64,000 nt of DNA from Candidatus Contubernalis alkalaceticus (GTDB lineage: Bacteria; Bacillota; Dethiobacteria; SKNC01). Location of the stretch: positions 204,001 through 268,000 of the forward strand of contig NZ_CP054699.1 in the NCBI RefSeq assembly GCF_022558445.1, read 5' to 3'. Below, one piece after another: positions 1-10,956 of the stretch. The stretch's first letter is position 1. Every line of letters begins with the position of its first letter. The position numbers and the translations under genes were made by a program. The notes under the pieces are model-generated. The model was not told the origin of the DNA, ran no database searches, and worked only from the letters and a program-made list of their open reading frames with translations.

Positions 1-576
1 AGGAATGCCCTGCTTTCCCAGGTGAGGCAGGCTATTGACGCTCAGGAAAAAGCGATTAGGGATCTGGAGGCCGAATCAAAGCAGATTGAACAATTAATCA
101 GGCAGATGCAGGATGAGGCAAGAAGGCAGCAGGCAGCTCCCACTGGTCAGCTATCCTGGCCGGTTCCTGAGTACGGAAGAGGTTGGATTACCTCCCCATT
201 TGGATATCGGGTTGATCCTATTACCAGGCAGGCGGGTTCTTTCCACGGTGGAATTGATATAGGTATTCCCCACAGCCGCTGGCCGGGAAGTTCCCACTAT
301 AATGGGAGTCCCGTTAACATTGTGGCAGCGGAAAGCGGTACTGTTATTTTAGCAAGGTATTACGGCGGCTATGGAAATTGTGTAATCATTGATCATGGAG
401 GAGGGTTAACTACTGTTTACGCTCACGCTCACGCCCTTCATGTTTCCAACGGCCAGCAGGTTAGCCGGGGACAGTCACTGGCCATTGTGGGTTCCACCGG
501 TTCCAGTACCGGGCCTCATCTTCATTTTGAGGTGTGGGTAAACGGGACAAGGGTAAATCCTCTTAATTATTATTAA
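1..576 (+). CDS. M23 family metallopeptidase, EnvC-like (5' end outside window)
   Basis: C-terminal part of a peptidoglycan endopeptidase; the reading frame is open back to base 1, so the true start lies upstream. The visible N-terminal 45 residues are a charged coiled coil ([14 protein letters not shown]). They are followed by an M23/LytM domain with the zinc ligands FHGGIDIG and the GPHLHFEV HxH motif, so the enzyme looks catalytically intact; the usual YAHL segment reads YAHAHAL. A coiled coil plus LytM domain immediately before a ctpA gene is the arrangement of EnvC-type activators encoded after ftsEX in Bacillota. I infer, but cannot see, ftsE-ftsX upstream. The product would be exported and cut septal cell-wall peptides. 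Confidence 0.9.
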   Translation, partial: RNALLSQVRQAIDAQEKAIRDLEAESKQIEQLIRQMQDEARRQQAAPTGQLSWPVPEYGRGWITSPFGYRVDPITRQAGSFHGGIDIGIPHSRWPGSSHYNGSPVNIVAAESGTVILARYYGGYGNCVIIDHGGGLTTVYAHAHALHVSNGQQVSRGQSLAIVGSTGSSTGPHLHFEVWVNGTRVNPLNYY

Positions 577-669
577 TCAACGGTTCTAGCTTCAAGGGTT
601 TAAGCCAATGGCAAGTAACTAATAACAGTCATGATTAATGCAAAAAAAATTAGAAAGAATACATATGAC

Positions 670-696
670 AGCCCCTTTCGAATATAGAAAGGGGCT
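670..696 (+). terminator. Hairpin, probable transcription terminator
   Basis: Ten-base perfect stem AGCCCCTTTC / GAAAGGGGCT with a 7-base loop, downstream of the M23 gene. There is no clear T-run after it (AATGTTATGG follows), so it may act as a processing or protective hairpin rather than a classical intrinsic terminator. Confidence 0.45.
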
Positions 697-863
697 AATG
701 TTATGGCGGATTAATCTTTACAAATTATTGTTCAGATAATACATGAAAGTAATTCACAAATTATTCATTATAGCTACAGTAGCAGAAAAATTCTGCAGGA
801 TTTAAGAGGAGTAGATATTAAAAAAAGTGTTTATTAAAATTATTATTTAATATTTATTTAATA

Positions 864-872
864 TGTTATAAT
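864..872 (+). promoter_or_regulatory. Extended -10 promoter element for ctpA
   Basis: TGT followed by TATAAT, about 65 bases before the ctpA start codon. No good -35 box is visible at 17 bases, which fits an extended -10 promoter. Prediction only. Confidence 0.35.
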
Positions 873-936
873 TTTTAATAGAGATAAGCTGGTTTTAAAG
901 CATTCATATTCTGGAAAGTTGGTGTTATTTTAAGAA

Positions 937-2406
937 ATGAGAGATAAAAAAATTATGATTGCGTTGCTATGTATGCTGGTTTTTGTCAGTAACATAGCAA
1001 CGTATCATTTTACCAGTAAACATTTTTCTGGCCAAGATTCTGCTCTACTGGAAGAGCTCTTGCCTGGAGAAGAGGAAGTTCAAGCTGAAAGGGATAATTC
1101 TTATCCGGAGGAATTGGAATTATTTTTAAAAGTATACCAATCCCTGATCAGCCGGTATATTGAAAAGGTTCCACCTGAGCAGCTGCTTAAAGGAGCCATC
1201 CAAGGAATGGTTGGGTCCTTGGGGGACCCGCAGACTTATTTTTTAGATGAGGAAGAGCTGGAAAACATTCATATTAAAATATCAGGTTCTTTCAGCGGGA
1301 TTGGCATAGAGGTTTCGGTAGTAAATGACCGAATAACGGTAATTGCTCCCATAAAGGGAAGCCCGGGGGAAAAGGTGGGGCTGGTCTCCGGGGATCAAAT
1401 ATTGGCGGTGGACGGGGAAAGCCTGGAGGGGGTTTCTCTGGTGGAGGCTATAAGTAGAATTAGAGGGCCGGAAAATACCCAGGTTAATCTCACCATAAAA
1501 AGAGAGGGATTCAGTGAATTCTTTGAATTTGAAGTTAAAAGAGAAAATATAGTATTGGATACGGTGAGTTCTAAAATCCTGGAAGGTGATATAGGTTATA
1601 TACAGGTTACCAATTTTGATGAACATACCGGTTACAATTTCAAGTATGAACTGGAAAAGCTGGAGGATGAAGATATTCAGGGGTTGATCCTGGACTTAAG
1701 GAATAATCCTGGTGGAGTACTGCAGGGGGCGGTTGAACTGGGAGAACTATTAGTCCCACAGGGACCCATAACCTTTATGGTGAATTCCGAGGGAGAAGTG
1801 ATCAGGTCTTACTATTCTTCAGCCCGGGCCAAAGAATACGAAATAGTGGTGCTGGTTAATGCGTATTCAGCCAGTGCATCTGAGATTATTGCTGGAGCGC
1901 TTCAGGATACTGATGCTGCTGTGCTGGTTGGAGTTAATACCTACGGTAAATCAACGGTGCAGACTATTGAAAACTTTTATGGCGAAGATGTGGGTTTGCG
2001 GTTAACCGTAGCTAAATATCTCACTCCTGAGCACAGGGATATTCACAGCGTTGGACTGGAGCCGGATATTTATGTTGAGCTCCCCGAGATATTTAACTAT
2101 TATCGTTTTCCTTTTACCAGGGAGCTCTCTTTTGGAAACTATGGAGATGATGTTAAAATTTTTCAAAAAATGCTGGAAGGCTTAGGCTATAATTTTGAGA
2201 TGGAAGGGTATTTTGATGAAAAAACTGTTGAGAATTTAAAAGTTTTTCAAAAAGCTAATAATTTAGGCCCCAGTGGAATACTGGAAAGCACCACCTTAAG
2301 AGTACTCTATGAAAAAGTGGAAAAAGAGCTGGCAGGTTTGGATACACAGTTGAACACCGCTATAGAGTATATTCAAGGTTTGGCGGAAACTGTTCCGGAG
2401 CCATAA
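937..2406 (+). CDS. ctpA: S41 family carboxyl-terminal processing peptidase (CtpA/CtpB type)
   Basis: Membrane-anchored serine protease of 489 residues. An N-terminal hydrophobic segment (about residues 5-25, MIALLCMLVFVSNIATY) serves as signal anchor. A PDZ domain covers about 95-185 (GSPGEKVGLVSGDQILAVDG) and the S41 protease domain about 190-385. The catalytic serine lies in SASASEI and the lysine in TYGKSTVQ. A peptidoglycan-binding repeat covers about 395-460 (YGDDVKIFQKMLEGLGY). This layout is that of Bacillus CtpB, which cleaves regulatory proteins outside the membrane. The ribosome binding site is poor, so the start is the weakest part of the call. It lies between an EnvC-like gene and a MinJ-like gene, the same order seen around ctpB in Bacillus. 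Confidence 0.93.
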   Translation: MRDKKIMIALLCMLVFVSNIATYHFTSKHFSGQDSALLEELLPGEEEVQAERDNSYPEELELFLKVYQSLISRYIEKVPPEQLLKGAIQGMVGSLGDPQTYFLDEEELENIHIKISGSFSGIGIEVSVVNDRITVIAPIKGSPGEKVGLVSGDQILAVDGESLEGVSLVEAISRIRGPENTQVNLTIKREGFSEFFEFEVKRENIVLDTVSSKILEGDIGYIQVTNFDEHTGYNFKYELEKLEDEDIQGLILDLRNNPGGVLQGAVELGELLVPQGPITFMVNSEGEVIRSYYSSARAKEYEIVVLVNAYSASASEIIAGALQDTDAAVLVGVNTYGKSTVQTIENFYGEDVGLRLTVAKYLTPEHRDIHSVGLEPDIYVELPEIFNYYRFPFTRELSFGNYGDDVKIFQKMLEGLGYNFEMEGYFDEKTVENLKVFQKANNLGPSGILESTTLRVLYEKVEKELAGLDTQLNTAIEYIQGLAETVPEP

Positions 2407-2475
2407 GGCTGTATTTTTCAGGTATATACATTTACAAGAGTTATTAAATTCAAGTGGAGAGGTCGTGGCCTTTGG

Positions 2476-3765
2476 ATGAATACTGTAATAGAGATGCTTG
2501 GCATGCTTTCTAATAGTTTTTTGTACACATTTGGGAATTTTATATTCTGGTTGGTGGTTTTACTGGTAGTTTTTCAATATAAGAAAACTGTTGGCATGGA
2601 GGTTAAAATGTTCGGGGTGCCTAAAAACAGTATACTGCGCCAAACATTAGTTTCGGCAGGCTTTGGTATTTTAGGAGGGATATTGGCCAGTGTCATGCTG
2701 ATTATTGTGGGCATTTCGTTGGATCAGGTAGGAATTATATATCTGTGGCCATTGGCTATTTTATTTATGTTTATAAATCCTCGCTATATCTGTTTTGCTT
2801 ATGCCGGGGGGATTATTGGACTTTTGAGTATGGTATCTAAAGGCCTTTCCCCGATTCTTCCCAATAATATTTTTTTAGAGGGGTTAATAAACATAAACGT
2901 TCCCGGCTTGATGGCCTTGATTGGCATCCTGCATCTGACGGAAAGCCTGCTCATTGCCTTAAGCGGACATATAGGAGTGAGCCCTCTCTTTATTAAAAAT
3001 AATTCCGGCCAGGTGGTAGGGGGGTTCAGCCTGCAAAAATTCTGGCCTCTGCCTATTGTAGGTTTAATTACTATATTGGTGCCTGAGGCGGTGCAGCAGC
3101 TTCCGCAGGGCCTTGAAATGCCAACATGGTGGCCCTTATTAGGTTCTTCTCAAATTTTAGAAGAAGGGGTCAAGGCTGCTTTTATGATGCTTCCCATCGC
3201 TGCCGGATTGGGTTACGGCGATATTTCTATATCCTCCTTTCCCCGGGAAAAGACTCTACGCTCGGCCAAAAATTTAAGCGGTTACAGCCTCCTTCTGTTG
3301 GGACTGGCTATTTTGGCATACTACCGGGTAGAATTAATGTTTTTAGCAGTTATTTTTGCCCCCCTGGGCCATGAGTATTTAATTATCAAAGGAAACAGGG
3401 AAGAATTCTCCAAGGAACCAATATTTGTTCCACCGGAAAAAGGCATTAAAATTTTAGACACACTGCCTGGTTATCCTGGCCATAAGGCCGGTTTAAGCAG
3501 CGGGGATGTTATTATGAGGATAAATGATTGTATTATGGAAGACCGCAGCGATTTGAACCGCTGCATACAGTCTGAAGAGAAGCATTTTACCCTGTGGGTA
3601 GAAAAGGTCAATGGGAAAAAAGTAAAGTATCGCATTAACCTGGAATCCTCTCCGAAAAAACTGGGGATTATTTTAGTTCCCGATTCTCAGACTTCCACAT
3701 ATGTGGAATTAAAGCAGCGAAGCCTTTTGGATTCCCTTAAGGAAAGGCTGCCCAGAAAGAAATAG
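2476..3765 (+). CDS. PDZ domain-containing polytopic membrane protein, MinJ-like
   Basis: Predicted membrane protein of 429 residues with about eight hydrophobic segments in the first 310 residues, then a cytosolic PDZ domain (about 320-400; GYPGHKAGLSSGDVIMRIND). In Bacillus subtilis the gene after ctpB is minJ, which encodes a topological factor linking DivIVA to MinCD at division sites. Domain order and position next to ctpA and uvrB match that gene. A role in division-site selection or in recruiting division proteins is therefore inferred from synteny, not from a diagnostic residue motif. It is probably cotranscribed with ctpA: the gap is 69 bases with a GGAGAGG sequence before the ATG. 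Confidence 0.75.
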   Translation: MNTVIEMLGMLSNSFLYTFGNFIFWLVVLLVVFQYKKTVGMEVKMFGVPKNSILRQTLVSAGFGILGGILASVMLIIVGISLDQVGIIYLWPLAILFMFINPRYICFAYAGGIIGLLSMVSKGLSPILPNNIFLEGLININVPGLMALIGILHLTESLLIALSGHIGVSPLFIKNNSGQVVGGFSLQKFWPLPIVGLITILVPEAVQQLPQGLEMPTWWPLLGSSQILEEGVKAAFMMLPIAAGLGYGDISISSFPREKTLRSAKNLSGYSLLLLGLAILAYYRVELMFLAVIFAPLGHEYLIIKGNREEFSKEPIFVPPEKGIKILDTLPGYPGHKAGLSSGDVIMRINDCIMEDRSDLNRCIQSEEKHFTLWVEKVNGKKVKYRINLESSPKKLGIILVPDSQTSTYVELKQRSLLDSLKERLPRKK

Positions 3766-4531
3766 GTTTATTAACAGATGGATAATAACTGCTAATGGGT
3801 ATATTTTTTAAAAAATTGCAAAACTATACTTGCATATTTATTAAATTCAGAATATAATGATAAGAGGAATATTCAGAAAATTTAGAACTTAGAGACAATT
3901 TTTTAAATATTGTCAAAACTAAAGCTTTATCAGGGAATAAATCTTTCTTTTGGAAAATAGGAATAGAATTATACATAAATTATAATATTTTAACTTTAAA
4001 TGATTTTGTTTATGCAAAAATTTAAAGTTAATTAAATATACTTATGCTTCAACAATTGTTTCTCCCCTCCATATATTTTTTGGGGAAGGGCAGGGCTGCC
4101 TTTCCCCCACTTTTCTAAAAGTGTTCTCTAGAAACTGAAGAGATGCAAAAATATAAATACTATTACAAAGGAGGTGAAATAGTAATATTCCATAGCATGA
4201 TCTTTAGATTTAATTTATTTCTTGAGTTTATAAGAGCCTTTGGCTGTGGAAATATTCGGAGGAAGTATGGGTGGAACTATGGTTGTAAATAGAGAGTTAT
4301 TACAAGTAAGACCATAGTGGGATAACTTGGCAGGGAGGTGTTAGTTGAAGAAGATTCGTCTATAAGACTAAAGGGTTAGTTATTATCGGTTCGTTATCAC
4401 ATTGGGTTCATATGAAAATAACAGCATCTACAGCCGAATTTTTGTCAATAGCAATTGACTTGTAACATAATATTTCTTGACTCATTTTAGTTTGTTATAA
4501 CCTCAAATTAACTTAGAAGAGGAGTGAAATT
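3766..4531 (+). promoter_or_regulatory. Long AT-rich intergenic region with structured leader before the MFS gene
   Basis: 766 bases without a convincing gene. The middle holds a 12-bp stem (GGGGAAGGGCAG at 4082 pairing with CTGCCTTTCCCC, one G-U), then at once a second perfect hairpin (CACTTTT CT AAAAGTG, 4109-4124). Further on an 8-bp stem ACTATGGT/ACCATAGT (4276-4318) encloses 27 bases. Two strong Shine-Dalgarno-like sequences (AAAGGAGGTG at 4168, GGGAGGTG at 4333) have no real gene behind them. The second could translate a 6-codon peptide from TTG 4345, and a 31-codon ORF starts at ATG 4197. It could be the 5' leader of the transporter mRNA. I do not recognise a known riboswitch class. 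Confidence 0.4.
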
Positions 4532-5794
4532 ATGTCAAATCAAAGCACAGGTAACAGAGGAATGGTAGTCGCCCTTGCAGGTATGGGTGTTAACCTTTGC
4601 CTCGGGGTGCTATATTCTTGGGGAGCTTTTCAGGGTGTCCTGGTTGTTGAACCATTAAACTGGACATCAACTCAATCACAAATCCCTTATATGATTGCTT
4701 GTTTCATTTTTGCAGTTTCAATGGTTCCCGGCGGCCGCCTTCAGGATAGGATTGGTCCCAGGACAGTTATTATAGCAGCTGGTGTGCTGGCCCTAATAGG
4801 TATGGTCTTGTCAGGCTTTTTAATTACACCGGTGGGATTGTCAATTTCTTTCGGTATTGTATTCGGTCTGGCTATGGGTTTTGGTTATGCGGCTCCTACT
4901 CCAGCAGCCGTAAAGTGGTTTGGCCCTCATAAAAGAGGTCTAATCTCCGGTATTGTGGTCAGTGGTTTTGGTTTGGCCGGAGTATATGTAGCACCTCTGT
5001 CCAGGTATCTTTTGGCACAGTTCGGCCTTGCAAATACTTTTATTATTCTTGGTATTGCTTATGGTATTATCATTATTCTGCTGGCTCAGCTTATTTCCAA
5101 CCCACCCGCAGGGTACATTCCAGAACCTCCTCCTGAACACCTGGCTTCTAAATTTGCCGCTAAAGCCAAGGGCCTGGTGGTTGACTGGGATTACAAGCAA
5201 ATGATGAAAACTCCGCAGTTTTACGGTTTATGGGGCATGTTTTGTATCGGAACCTTTGCCGGTCTCTTGATTATCGGTCAGCTTCGAAGGATTGGTATCG
5301 AGCAGGCAGCCCTAAATGATGGTTTAGCTTTCTGGTTGATTTCCATGTATGCAGTATTTAACTGGGGTGGACGGATCGGCTGCGGTATTATTGCAGATAA
5401 ATTAGGTTTTAGAAATACTTTAGTGGCCATGTTTATCCTGCAGGTTGCTGTTTTTGCCTTGTTCTCCACCTTTGTCACGGCAGTACCCCTCTTTATCGCC
5501 ACCGCATTAGTTGCTTTTGCCTTCGGCGGGATGCTTACCATCTTCCCGGCTATAACAGCTAATTACTTCGGTGTTAAAAACCTGGGTGTAAACTACGGTT
5601 TAGTATTTACAGCCTGGGGCGGCGGAGGAGTTTTTGGCCCGCTGGTAGGAGGTCTCGTTCGGGATGCCACCGGAACATTCGGAGTTGCTTACACAATTTC
5701 CGCTGTTCTTAGTGTTCTCGGCATAATCCTGGCGGTAACCATGAAAGCTCCCAAAGACATCCAGGAGGAAGAGCAGTTGACTGCCTCTTCATAA
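4532..5794 (+). CDS. OFA-family MFS transporter (oxalate/formate antiporter type)
   Basis: Predicted 12-helix major facilitator of 420 residues. The loop signature GGRLQDRIGPR after helix 2 and the overall sequence (SWGAFQGVL near the N-terminus, WNWGGR-like NWGGRIGCGIIADK at the start of the second half) place it in the oxalate:formate antiporter family, which also includes lactate and other monocarboxylate carriers. The substrate cannot be read from the sequence. The start is set by GAAGAGGAGTGAAATT just before ATG. It stands alone between a long structured leader and a strong terminator, so it is probably a single-gene transcription unit. No oxalate decarboxylase or formyl-CoA transferase genes are nearby that would support an oxalate role. 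Confidence 0.85.
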   Translation: MSNQSTGNRGMVVALAGMGVNLCLGVLYSWGAFQGVLVVEPLNWTSTQSQIPYMIACFIFAVSMVPGGRLQDRIGPRTVIIAAGVLALIGMVLSGFLITPVGLSISFGIVFGLAMGFGYAAPTPAAVKWFGPHKRGLISGIVVSGFGLAGVYVAPLSRYLLAQFGLANTFIILGIAYGIIIILLAQLISNPPAGYIPEPPPEHLASKFAAKAKGLVVDWDYKQMMKTPQFYGLWGMFCIGTFAGLLIIGQLRRIGIEQAALNDGLAFWLISMYAVFNWGGRIGCGIIADKLGFRNTLVAMFILQVAVFALFSTFVTAVPLFIATALVAFAFGGMLTIFPAITANYFGVKNLGVNYGLVFTAWGGGGVFGPLVGGLVRDATGTFGVAYTISAVLSVLGIILAVTMKAPKDIQEEEQLTASS

Positions 5795-5828
5795 GCTATC
5801 ACGCTCAAAGTTAATTAAAAACATAAGC

Positions 5829-5875
5829 AAAGAGAAAGGCTGCCGGTGATAATCTTCCTGGCAGCCTTTCTCTTT
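5829..5875 (+). terminator. Intrinsic terminator of MFS transporter gene
   Basis: Perfect 16-bp stem (AAAGAGAAAGGCTGCC / GGCAGCCTTTCTCTTT) with a 15-base loop, starting 34 bases after the stop codon. The T-rich 3' arm is followed by GTCAATG. Confidence 0.85.
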
Positions 5876-5888
5876 GTCAATGTTGTCA

Positions 5889-5918
5889 AGTTGTCAAGGG
5901 GCGGTTCTTCTGACAACT
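5889..5918 (+). repeat. Hairpin repeat, AGGGGCGG-loop family (copy 1)
   Basis: Perfect arms AGTTGTCA / TGACAACT enclose the loop AGGGGCGGTTCTTC. The same loop core with other stems recurs at 21.56, 32.68, 33.69 and 47.48 kb. Looks like a REP-type dispersed hairpin. Confidence 0.6.
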
Positions 5919-6055
5919 TTTCAGTACAGCCGTTTCGTTGTCTTTGACTTAAGTATTTGGTATAATTAGTTTTAAGTAATAACAAATATTAGCAAGCTGG
6001 GTAGAGCTATTTAACCGGTTGATTTTTTGTTATAATTAGACTTGAGGTGTTTTCA

Positions 6056-8044
6056 TTGGAATTTAAACTAGTTTCAGATTATATTCCCGGGGGAGATCAA
6101 CCCCGGGCAATTAAAGAGATAAGCCGGGGGGTGTTCTCCGGGCTTGACCACCAAACCCTTTTGGGGGTAACCGGTTCGGGTAAAACTTTCACTATGGCCC
6201 AGGTTATAAATGAAGTTCAAAGGCCTACGCTGGTCATGGCTCCCAATAAAACTCTGGCAGCTCAGCTTTGCGGTGAATTTAAAGATTTTTTCCCAGAAAA
6301 TGCCGTAGAATATTTTGTTAGCTATTACGATTACTATCAACCGGAAGCTTATCTTCCCTCCTCAGATACCTATATAGAAAAAGACGCTTCTATAAATGAT
6401 GAGATTGATAAGCTGCGGCATTCGGCAACCAGTGCACTGCTGGAACGGCGGGATGTGATTATTGTAGCTAGTGTTTCTTGTATCTACGGTTTGGGTTCTC
6501 CGGAAGAGTACCGGGATCAGGTTCTATCTTTACGGGTGGGGATGAACCGGGAACGGGAGGATATATTAAGGAAGTTGGTAAGCATGCAGTATTCCCGCAA
6601 TGATATTAAATTTGCCCGGGGTAATTTTCGGGTCAGAGGGGATATACTGGAGATATACCCGGCTTCTTATACGGAAAAGGCCCTGAGGATAGAAATGTTT
6701 GGCGATGAGATAGAAAGGATCCGGGAAATTGATGTGGTTACGGGGGAAATGCTGGGGGAACGTCAGCATGCGGCTGTCTTTCCGGCATCTCACTATGTTA
6801 CCTCCCGTCCTAATATGGAACGGGCCATTAAAGATATTGAGGAGGAGCTGGAAAGCCATTTGGAGGAATTAAACCGGCACAGCAAACTGTTGGAGGCTCA
6901 GAGGCTGGAACAGCGGACCCGGTATGATTTGGAAATGTTTCGGGAAGTGGGTTTTTGTTCAGGAATTGAAAACTATTCCCGGCATTTAACAGGCCGGCCG
7001 CCGGGGAGCAGGCCCTATACACTGTTGGATTTTTTCCCTAAAGACTACCTGATGATTATTGACGAATCTCATGTCACCGTACCGCAGATTGGTGGAATGT
7101 ACCAGGGAGATAGATCCCGCAAACAGAATTTGGTGGACCATGGGTTCAGGCTTCCTTCGGCAATGGACAACCGTCCGCTGCGCTTTGAGGAGTTTGAAAA
7201 GATGGTCAACCAGGTGGTTTACACCTCTGCCACTCCGGGGCCTTACGAACTGGGCTGCAGCCGGCAGATTATTGAACAAATTATCAGACCCACCGGCCTG
7301 GTGGATCCCCAGGTGGAGGTCCGCCCTGTGGAGGGGCAAATAGAAGATCTTTTCGGTGAAATTCGCAAACGGACGGAGGCTAAAGAGAGGGTACTGGTCA
7401 CTACCTTGACTAAAAAAATGTCAGAGGACCTGACTAGTTATTTTAAGGAAAGGGGCATTAAAGTCCGTTATCTGCATTCTGAGATTGTAACTCTGGAGAG
7501 GATGGAAATAATCCGTGACTTAAGACTGGGGGAATTTGACGTGCTGGTGGGTATTAATCTGCTTCGGGAAGGCCTGGACCTGCCGGAGGTCTCCCTGGTA
7601 GCTATCCTGGATGCGGATAAGGAAGGGTTTTTACGTTCTGACCGTTCGCTAATTCAGACCATCGGACGGGCCGCCCGGAATGTTCATGGTAAGGTAATCA
7701 TGTACGGAGATACAATAACCAGGTCCATGAAAAAAGCTATAGAAGAGACTAACCGCAGAAGAGGGCTGCAGGTTGAATTTAACCAGAAGCATGGTATTAC
7801 TCCGGAAACTATAAAAAAAGCCATCAGAAATGTTATTGAGGCAACCCGGGTGGCGGAAGAGCCCTCTGGTTATATAACTATGAGTGAATTTTCCGAATTG
7901 TCCCGGAAGGAAAGAAAGAAGCTTATGGATAGCTTGGAGAAGGAAATGAAGCAGGCGGCTAAGGAACTAAGATTTGAAAAGGCATCAGAAATCAGGGACA
8001 TTCTTTTTGAACTAAAAAGTCCAGTCCGGGAGGAGAAAAAATGA
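6056..8044 (+). CDS. uvrB: Excinuclease ABC subunit UvrB
   Basis: Helicase-like damage verification subunit of nucleotide excision repair, about 662 residues, receiving DNA from UvrA2 and recruiting UvrC. Walker A is [12 protein letters not shown]. The beta-hairpin region ([20 protein letters not shown]) that clamps DNA is intact, followed by helicase motifs through the QTIGRAARN segment and a C-terminal UVR domain (about 620-660, [12 protein letters not shown]) that contacts UvrC. I take TTG 6056 as start because GAGGTG ends 6 bases before it. The GTG at 6047 lies inside that ribosome binding site, and family members begin with the EFKLVS-type segment. The stop overlaps the uvrA start in an ATGA, implying coupled translation. 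No SOS box is evident upstream. Confidence 0.96.
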   Translation: MEFKLVSDYIPGGDQPRAIKEISRGVFSGLDHQTLLGVTGSGKTFTMAQVINEVQRPTLVMAPNKTLAAQLCGEFKDFFPENAVEYFVSYYDYYQPEAYLPSSDTYIEKDASINDEIDKLRHSATSALLERRDVIIVASVSCIYGLGSPEEYRDQVLSLRVGMNREREDILRKLVSMQYSRNDIKFARGNFRVRGDILEIYPASYTEKALRIEMFGDEIERIREIDVVTGEMLGERQHAAVFPASHYVTSRPNMERAIKDIEEELESHLEELNRHSKLLEAQRLEQRTRYDLEMFREVGFCSGIENYSRHLTGRPPGSRPYTLLDFFPKDYLMIIDESHVTVPQIGGMYQGDRSRKQNLVDHGFRLPSAMDNRPLRFEEFEKMVNQVVYTSATPGPYELGCSRQIIEQIIRPTGLVDPQVEVRPVEGQIEDLFGEIRKRTEAKERVLVTTLTKKMSEDLTSYFKERGIKVRYLHSEIVTLERMEIIRDLRLGEFDVLVGINLLREGLDLPEVSLVAILDADKEGFLRSDRSLIQTIGRAARNVHGKVIMYGDTITRSMKKAIEETNRRRGLQVEFNQKHGITPETIKKAIRNVIEATRVAEEPSGYITMSEFSELSRKERKKLMDSLEKEMKQAAKELRFEKASEIRDILFELKSPVREEKK

Positions 8045-10914
8045 GCAGAGATTATGTGATTATCAGGGGCGCCAGGGAGCATAACCTGAAAAATATAGAT
8101 GTGGAGATTCCTAAGAACAGCCTGGTGGTAGTAACGGGCCTCAGCGGTTCAGGGAAATCCTCCCTGGCTTTTGATACCATCTATGCAGAGGGTCAGAGGA
8201 GATACGTGGAGTCCCTTTCTGCTTACGCCCGGCAGTTTTTAGGTCAGATGGATAAGCCGGATGTGGATTATATCGAGGGGTTGTCTCCGGCAATTTCCAT
8301 TGACCAGAAGGCAGGAAGTAAGAACCCCCGTTCTACCGTGGGAACCATCACCGAGATATATGACTATCTCAGGTTGATGTTCGCCCGGGTGGGCAGGCCC
8401 CACTGCCCCAACTGTGGGGATCCCATTGCCCAGCAGAGTATTGAGCATATGGTAGACCGGATTCTGTCCTATCCCCAAGGTTCAAAACTGCAGATTTTAG
8501 CGCCTCTGGTTCGGGGAAGAAAAGGAGAATATCAAAAAACTTTTAACGACATCCGTAAAGATGGTTATGTCAGGGTCAGGGTAGATGGTGAGATCCGAGA
8601 ACTCCAGGAGGAAATTGTCCTGGACAAAAATAAGAAGCATACCATTGAAGTGGTAGTGGACCGGCTGGTGGTTAAAGAAGGGTTGGAGAGAAGGCTGGCG
8701 GATTCCCTGGAAACCTCCTTGAACCTGTCAGGAGGGCTGGTGATTGTTCACCTTTTAGAGGGAGAAGAACAGATCTTCAGTCAGAATTTTGCTTGTACGG
8801 ACTGTGGTTTCAGTTTTGAGGAATTAACCCCCCGGATGTTTTCTTTCAATAGTCCTTATGGCGCCTGTCTTCGCTGCAGTGGGCTGGGGTTTAAGCTGGA
8901 GGTTGATCCAGACCTGGTGATAAACAAAGCTCTCTCCCTTCGGGAGGGAGCCATAATACCCTGGAATCGAACCAAGCATTATACCTATTACCAGCAGCTC
9001 TTGGAATCAGTTTGTGAGCATTATCATATTGACCCGGACCTGCCGACAAAAGATCTGGATTCTAAGGATATTGACTTCCTGCTCCGAGGTTCAGGAAATG
9101 AAAAAATTCACTTTTCCTATGCAGCCACTTCAGGAAGACAGCACAATTATTATGCAGTTTTTCCCGGTATTATCCCTTATCTGGAGAGGCGTTACCGGGA
9201 GAGCACCTCGGAATACGTCCGGGAGGAAATCACCCGGTACATGAGCAGCCGGCCTTGTCCAGAATGTCAGGGCACCCGCCTTAAAAAGGAAAGCTTATCT
9301 GTTCTGGTGGGGGGGAAAAACATATCGCAAGTTACCTCTTTTAGCGTTTCTCAATGTTTGGAATTTTTTGAGGGATTGGAGCTTTCGGAAAAGGAGAAAA
9401 TGATTGCCCGGTTAATACTGAAGGAAATCAGGGAAAGGCTGCACTTTTTAGTAAATGTGGGACTTAATTACCTGAGCCTAAACCGGAAGGCGGGGACTCT
9501 TTCGGGAGGGGAAGCCCAGCGGATTCGCCTGGCTACACAGATTGGATCAGGGCTTACCGGGGTGCTGTATATTTTAGATGAACCCAGCATAGGGCTGCAT
9601 CAGCGGGATAATCTGAAATTGTTAAACACCTTGAAAAATTTGCGAGATTTAGGGAACACTCTGATTGTGGTGGAGCACGATGAGGAAACTATTTGGAGCG
9701 CTGATTACGTTATTGATATCGGTCCTGGTGCCGGGGACCTGGGTGGGGAAGTAGTAGCTGCAGGGACTGTTGACGAGATCCTCAAGAAACCCCGTTCCAT
9801 CACCGGACAGTATCTGTCTGGGAAGAAGGAGATTCCTCTGCCCTCCAGACGCAGGGAAACGGGAGAAAAATGGCTGCAGATTAAGGGTGCCGGGGAATAT
9901 AATTTGAAAGATTTGGATGTGGAAATTCCTCTAGGAGTGTTTATCTGCGTAACCGGTGTTTCCGGGTCAGGGAAGAGTACTCTGGTTAACGAAATTCTGT
10001 ATAAAAAATTAGCCCAGGAGCTTCATCGGGCCAAGTCAAAACCTGGTAAACATAAGCAAGTACTGGGGATAGAACATCTAGATAAGGTGATCGAGATTGA
10101 TCAGTCACCCATCGGTCGTACTCCCCGCTCTAATCCGGCTACCTATACCGGGGCATTCACTTACATCCGGGAATTATTTTCTCAGGTGCCTGATGCCAAG
10201 GTCAGGGGATATAACCAGGGCAGGTTCAGCTTTAACCTGCGGGGGGGACGGTGTGAATCTTGTAAGGGAGACGGAATTATAAAAATAGAAATGCACTTTC
10301 TGCCGGATGTTTATGTCCCTTGTGAGGTGTGCAAGGGTAAAAGATATAACAGGGAAACACTGGAGGTCACCTACAAAGGCAAAAACATAGCTCAGGTGCT
10401 GGACATGACTGTGGCCGAATCTCTGGATTTTTTTCAGGCAATTCCTAAAATTAAGAGAAAGCTGCAGGTGCTTTATGATGTGGGATTGGGCTATGTGAAG
10501 TTGGGTCAGCCGGCTACTACACTGTCCGGAGGGGAAGCTCAAAGGGTCAAATTGTCGTCAGAGCTGAGCCGCCGCAGTAACGGAAAAACCCTTTATATTC
10601 TGGACGAGCCCACTACCGGCCTGCATATTGATGATATCAAAAAGCTTTTGAGTATTCTGAACCGATTGGTAGATGCTGGGGATACCGTGATGGTGATTGA
10701 ACACAACCTGGATGTTATTAAATCTTCCGATTATATTATAGACTTAGGCCCTGAAGGGGGAGACCAGGGAGGATGGGTGACAGCCAAAGGGACCCCGGAG
10801 GAAGTGGCCCAGGAGTTGGAATCTTATACAGGGCAGTATCTAAAGTCAATTGTGGACGGGGAGCAGGGGCAAAAAATGGAGAGCGCAGCAATTCCCTGCA
10901 AGGAAATACAATAA
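8041..10914 (+). CDS. uvrA: Excinuclease ABC subunit UvrA
   Basis: DNA damage sensor ATPase of nucleotide excision repair; 957 residues, full family length. Two ABC modules are complete: Walker [10 protein letters not shown] near residue 35 and GVSGSGKST near 640, with signature motifs [12 protein letters not shown] (about 485) and [11 protein letters not shown] (about 828). Zinc-binding cysteines are visible (CPNCGD near 122, CTDCGF and CLRCSG near 252-278, CESCKGDG and CEVCKGKRY near 740-765). Translation is coupled to uvrB by a 4-base overlap, and uvrC follows 42 bases later, so the three subunits form one operon. Confidence 0.97.
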   Translation: MSRDYVIIRGAREHNLKNIDVEIPKNSLVVVTGLSGSGKSSLAFDTIYAEGQRRYVESLSAYARQFLGQMDKPDVDYIEGLSPAISIDQKAGSKNPRSTVGTITEIYDYLRLMFARVGRPHCPNCGDPIAQQSIEHMVDRILSYPQGSKLQILAPLVRGRKGEYQKTFNDIRKDGYVRVRVDGEIRELQEEIVLDKNKKHTIEVVVDRLVVKEGLERRLADSLETSLNLSGGLVIVHLLEGEEQIFSQNFACTDCGFSFEELTPRMFSFNSPYGACLRCSGLGFKLEVDPDLVINKALSLREGAIIPWNRTKHYTYYQQLLESVCEHYHIDPDLPTKDLDSKDIDFLLRGSGNEKIHFSYAATSGRQHNYYAVFPGIIPYLERRYRESTSEYVREEITRYMSSRPCPECQGTRLKKESLSVLVGGKNISQVTSFSVSQCLEFFEGLELSEKEKMIARLILKEIRERLHFLVNVGLNYLSLNRKAGTLSGGEAQRIRLATQIGSGLTGVLYILDEPSIGLHQRDNLKLLNTLKNLRDLGNTLIVVEHDEETIWSADYVIDIGPGAGDLGGEVVAAGTVDEILKKPRSITGQYLSGKKEIPLPSRRRETGEKWLQIKGAGEYNLKDLDVEIPLGVFICVTGVSGSGKSTLVNEILYKKLAQELHRAKSKPGKHKQVLGIEHLDKVIEIDQSPIGRTPRSNPATYTGAFTYIRELFSQVPDAKVRGYNQGRFSFNLRGGRCESCKGDGIIKIEMHFLPDVYVPCEVCKGKRYNRETLEVTYKGKNIAQVLDMTVAESLDFFQAIPKIKRKLQVLYDVGLGYVKLGQPATTLSGGEAQRVKLSSELSRRSNGKTLYILDEPTTGLHIDDIKKLLSILNRLVDAGDTVMVIEHNLDVIKSSDYIIDLGPEGGDQGGWVTAKGTPEEVAQELESYTGQYLKSIVDGEQGQKMESAAIPCKEIQ

Positions 10915-10956
10915 TATGTAAGAAAATAGGATTAGGGTTGTCAGGGGGAAAAAGAC

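Larger units (their letters stand above)
577..936. other. Intergenic region between M23 peptidase gene and ctpA
   Basis: About 360 AT-rich bases. They contain a 10-bp perfect hairpin (AGCCCCTTTC / GAAAGGGGCT) roughly 95 bases after the peptidase stop and, near the right end, a TATAAT box preceded by TGT, an extended -10 that probably serves ctpA. I see no recognisable coding sequence. Confidence 0.5.

Noticed and set aside
5930-6040. SOS box before uvrB
   Set aside because: No CGAACnnnnGTTCG-like palindrome is present; the two TATAAT boxes lack -35 elements at proper distance.
7059-7343. 94-codon frame inside uvrB
   Set aside because: Shadow of a well-conserved gene in another frame.
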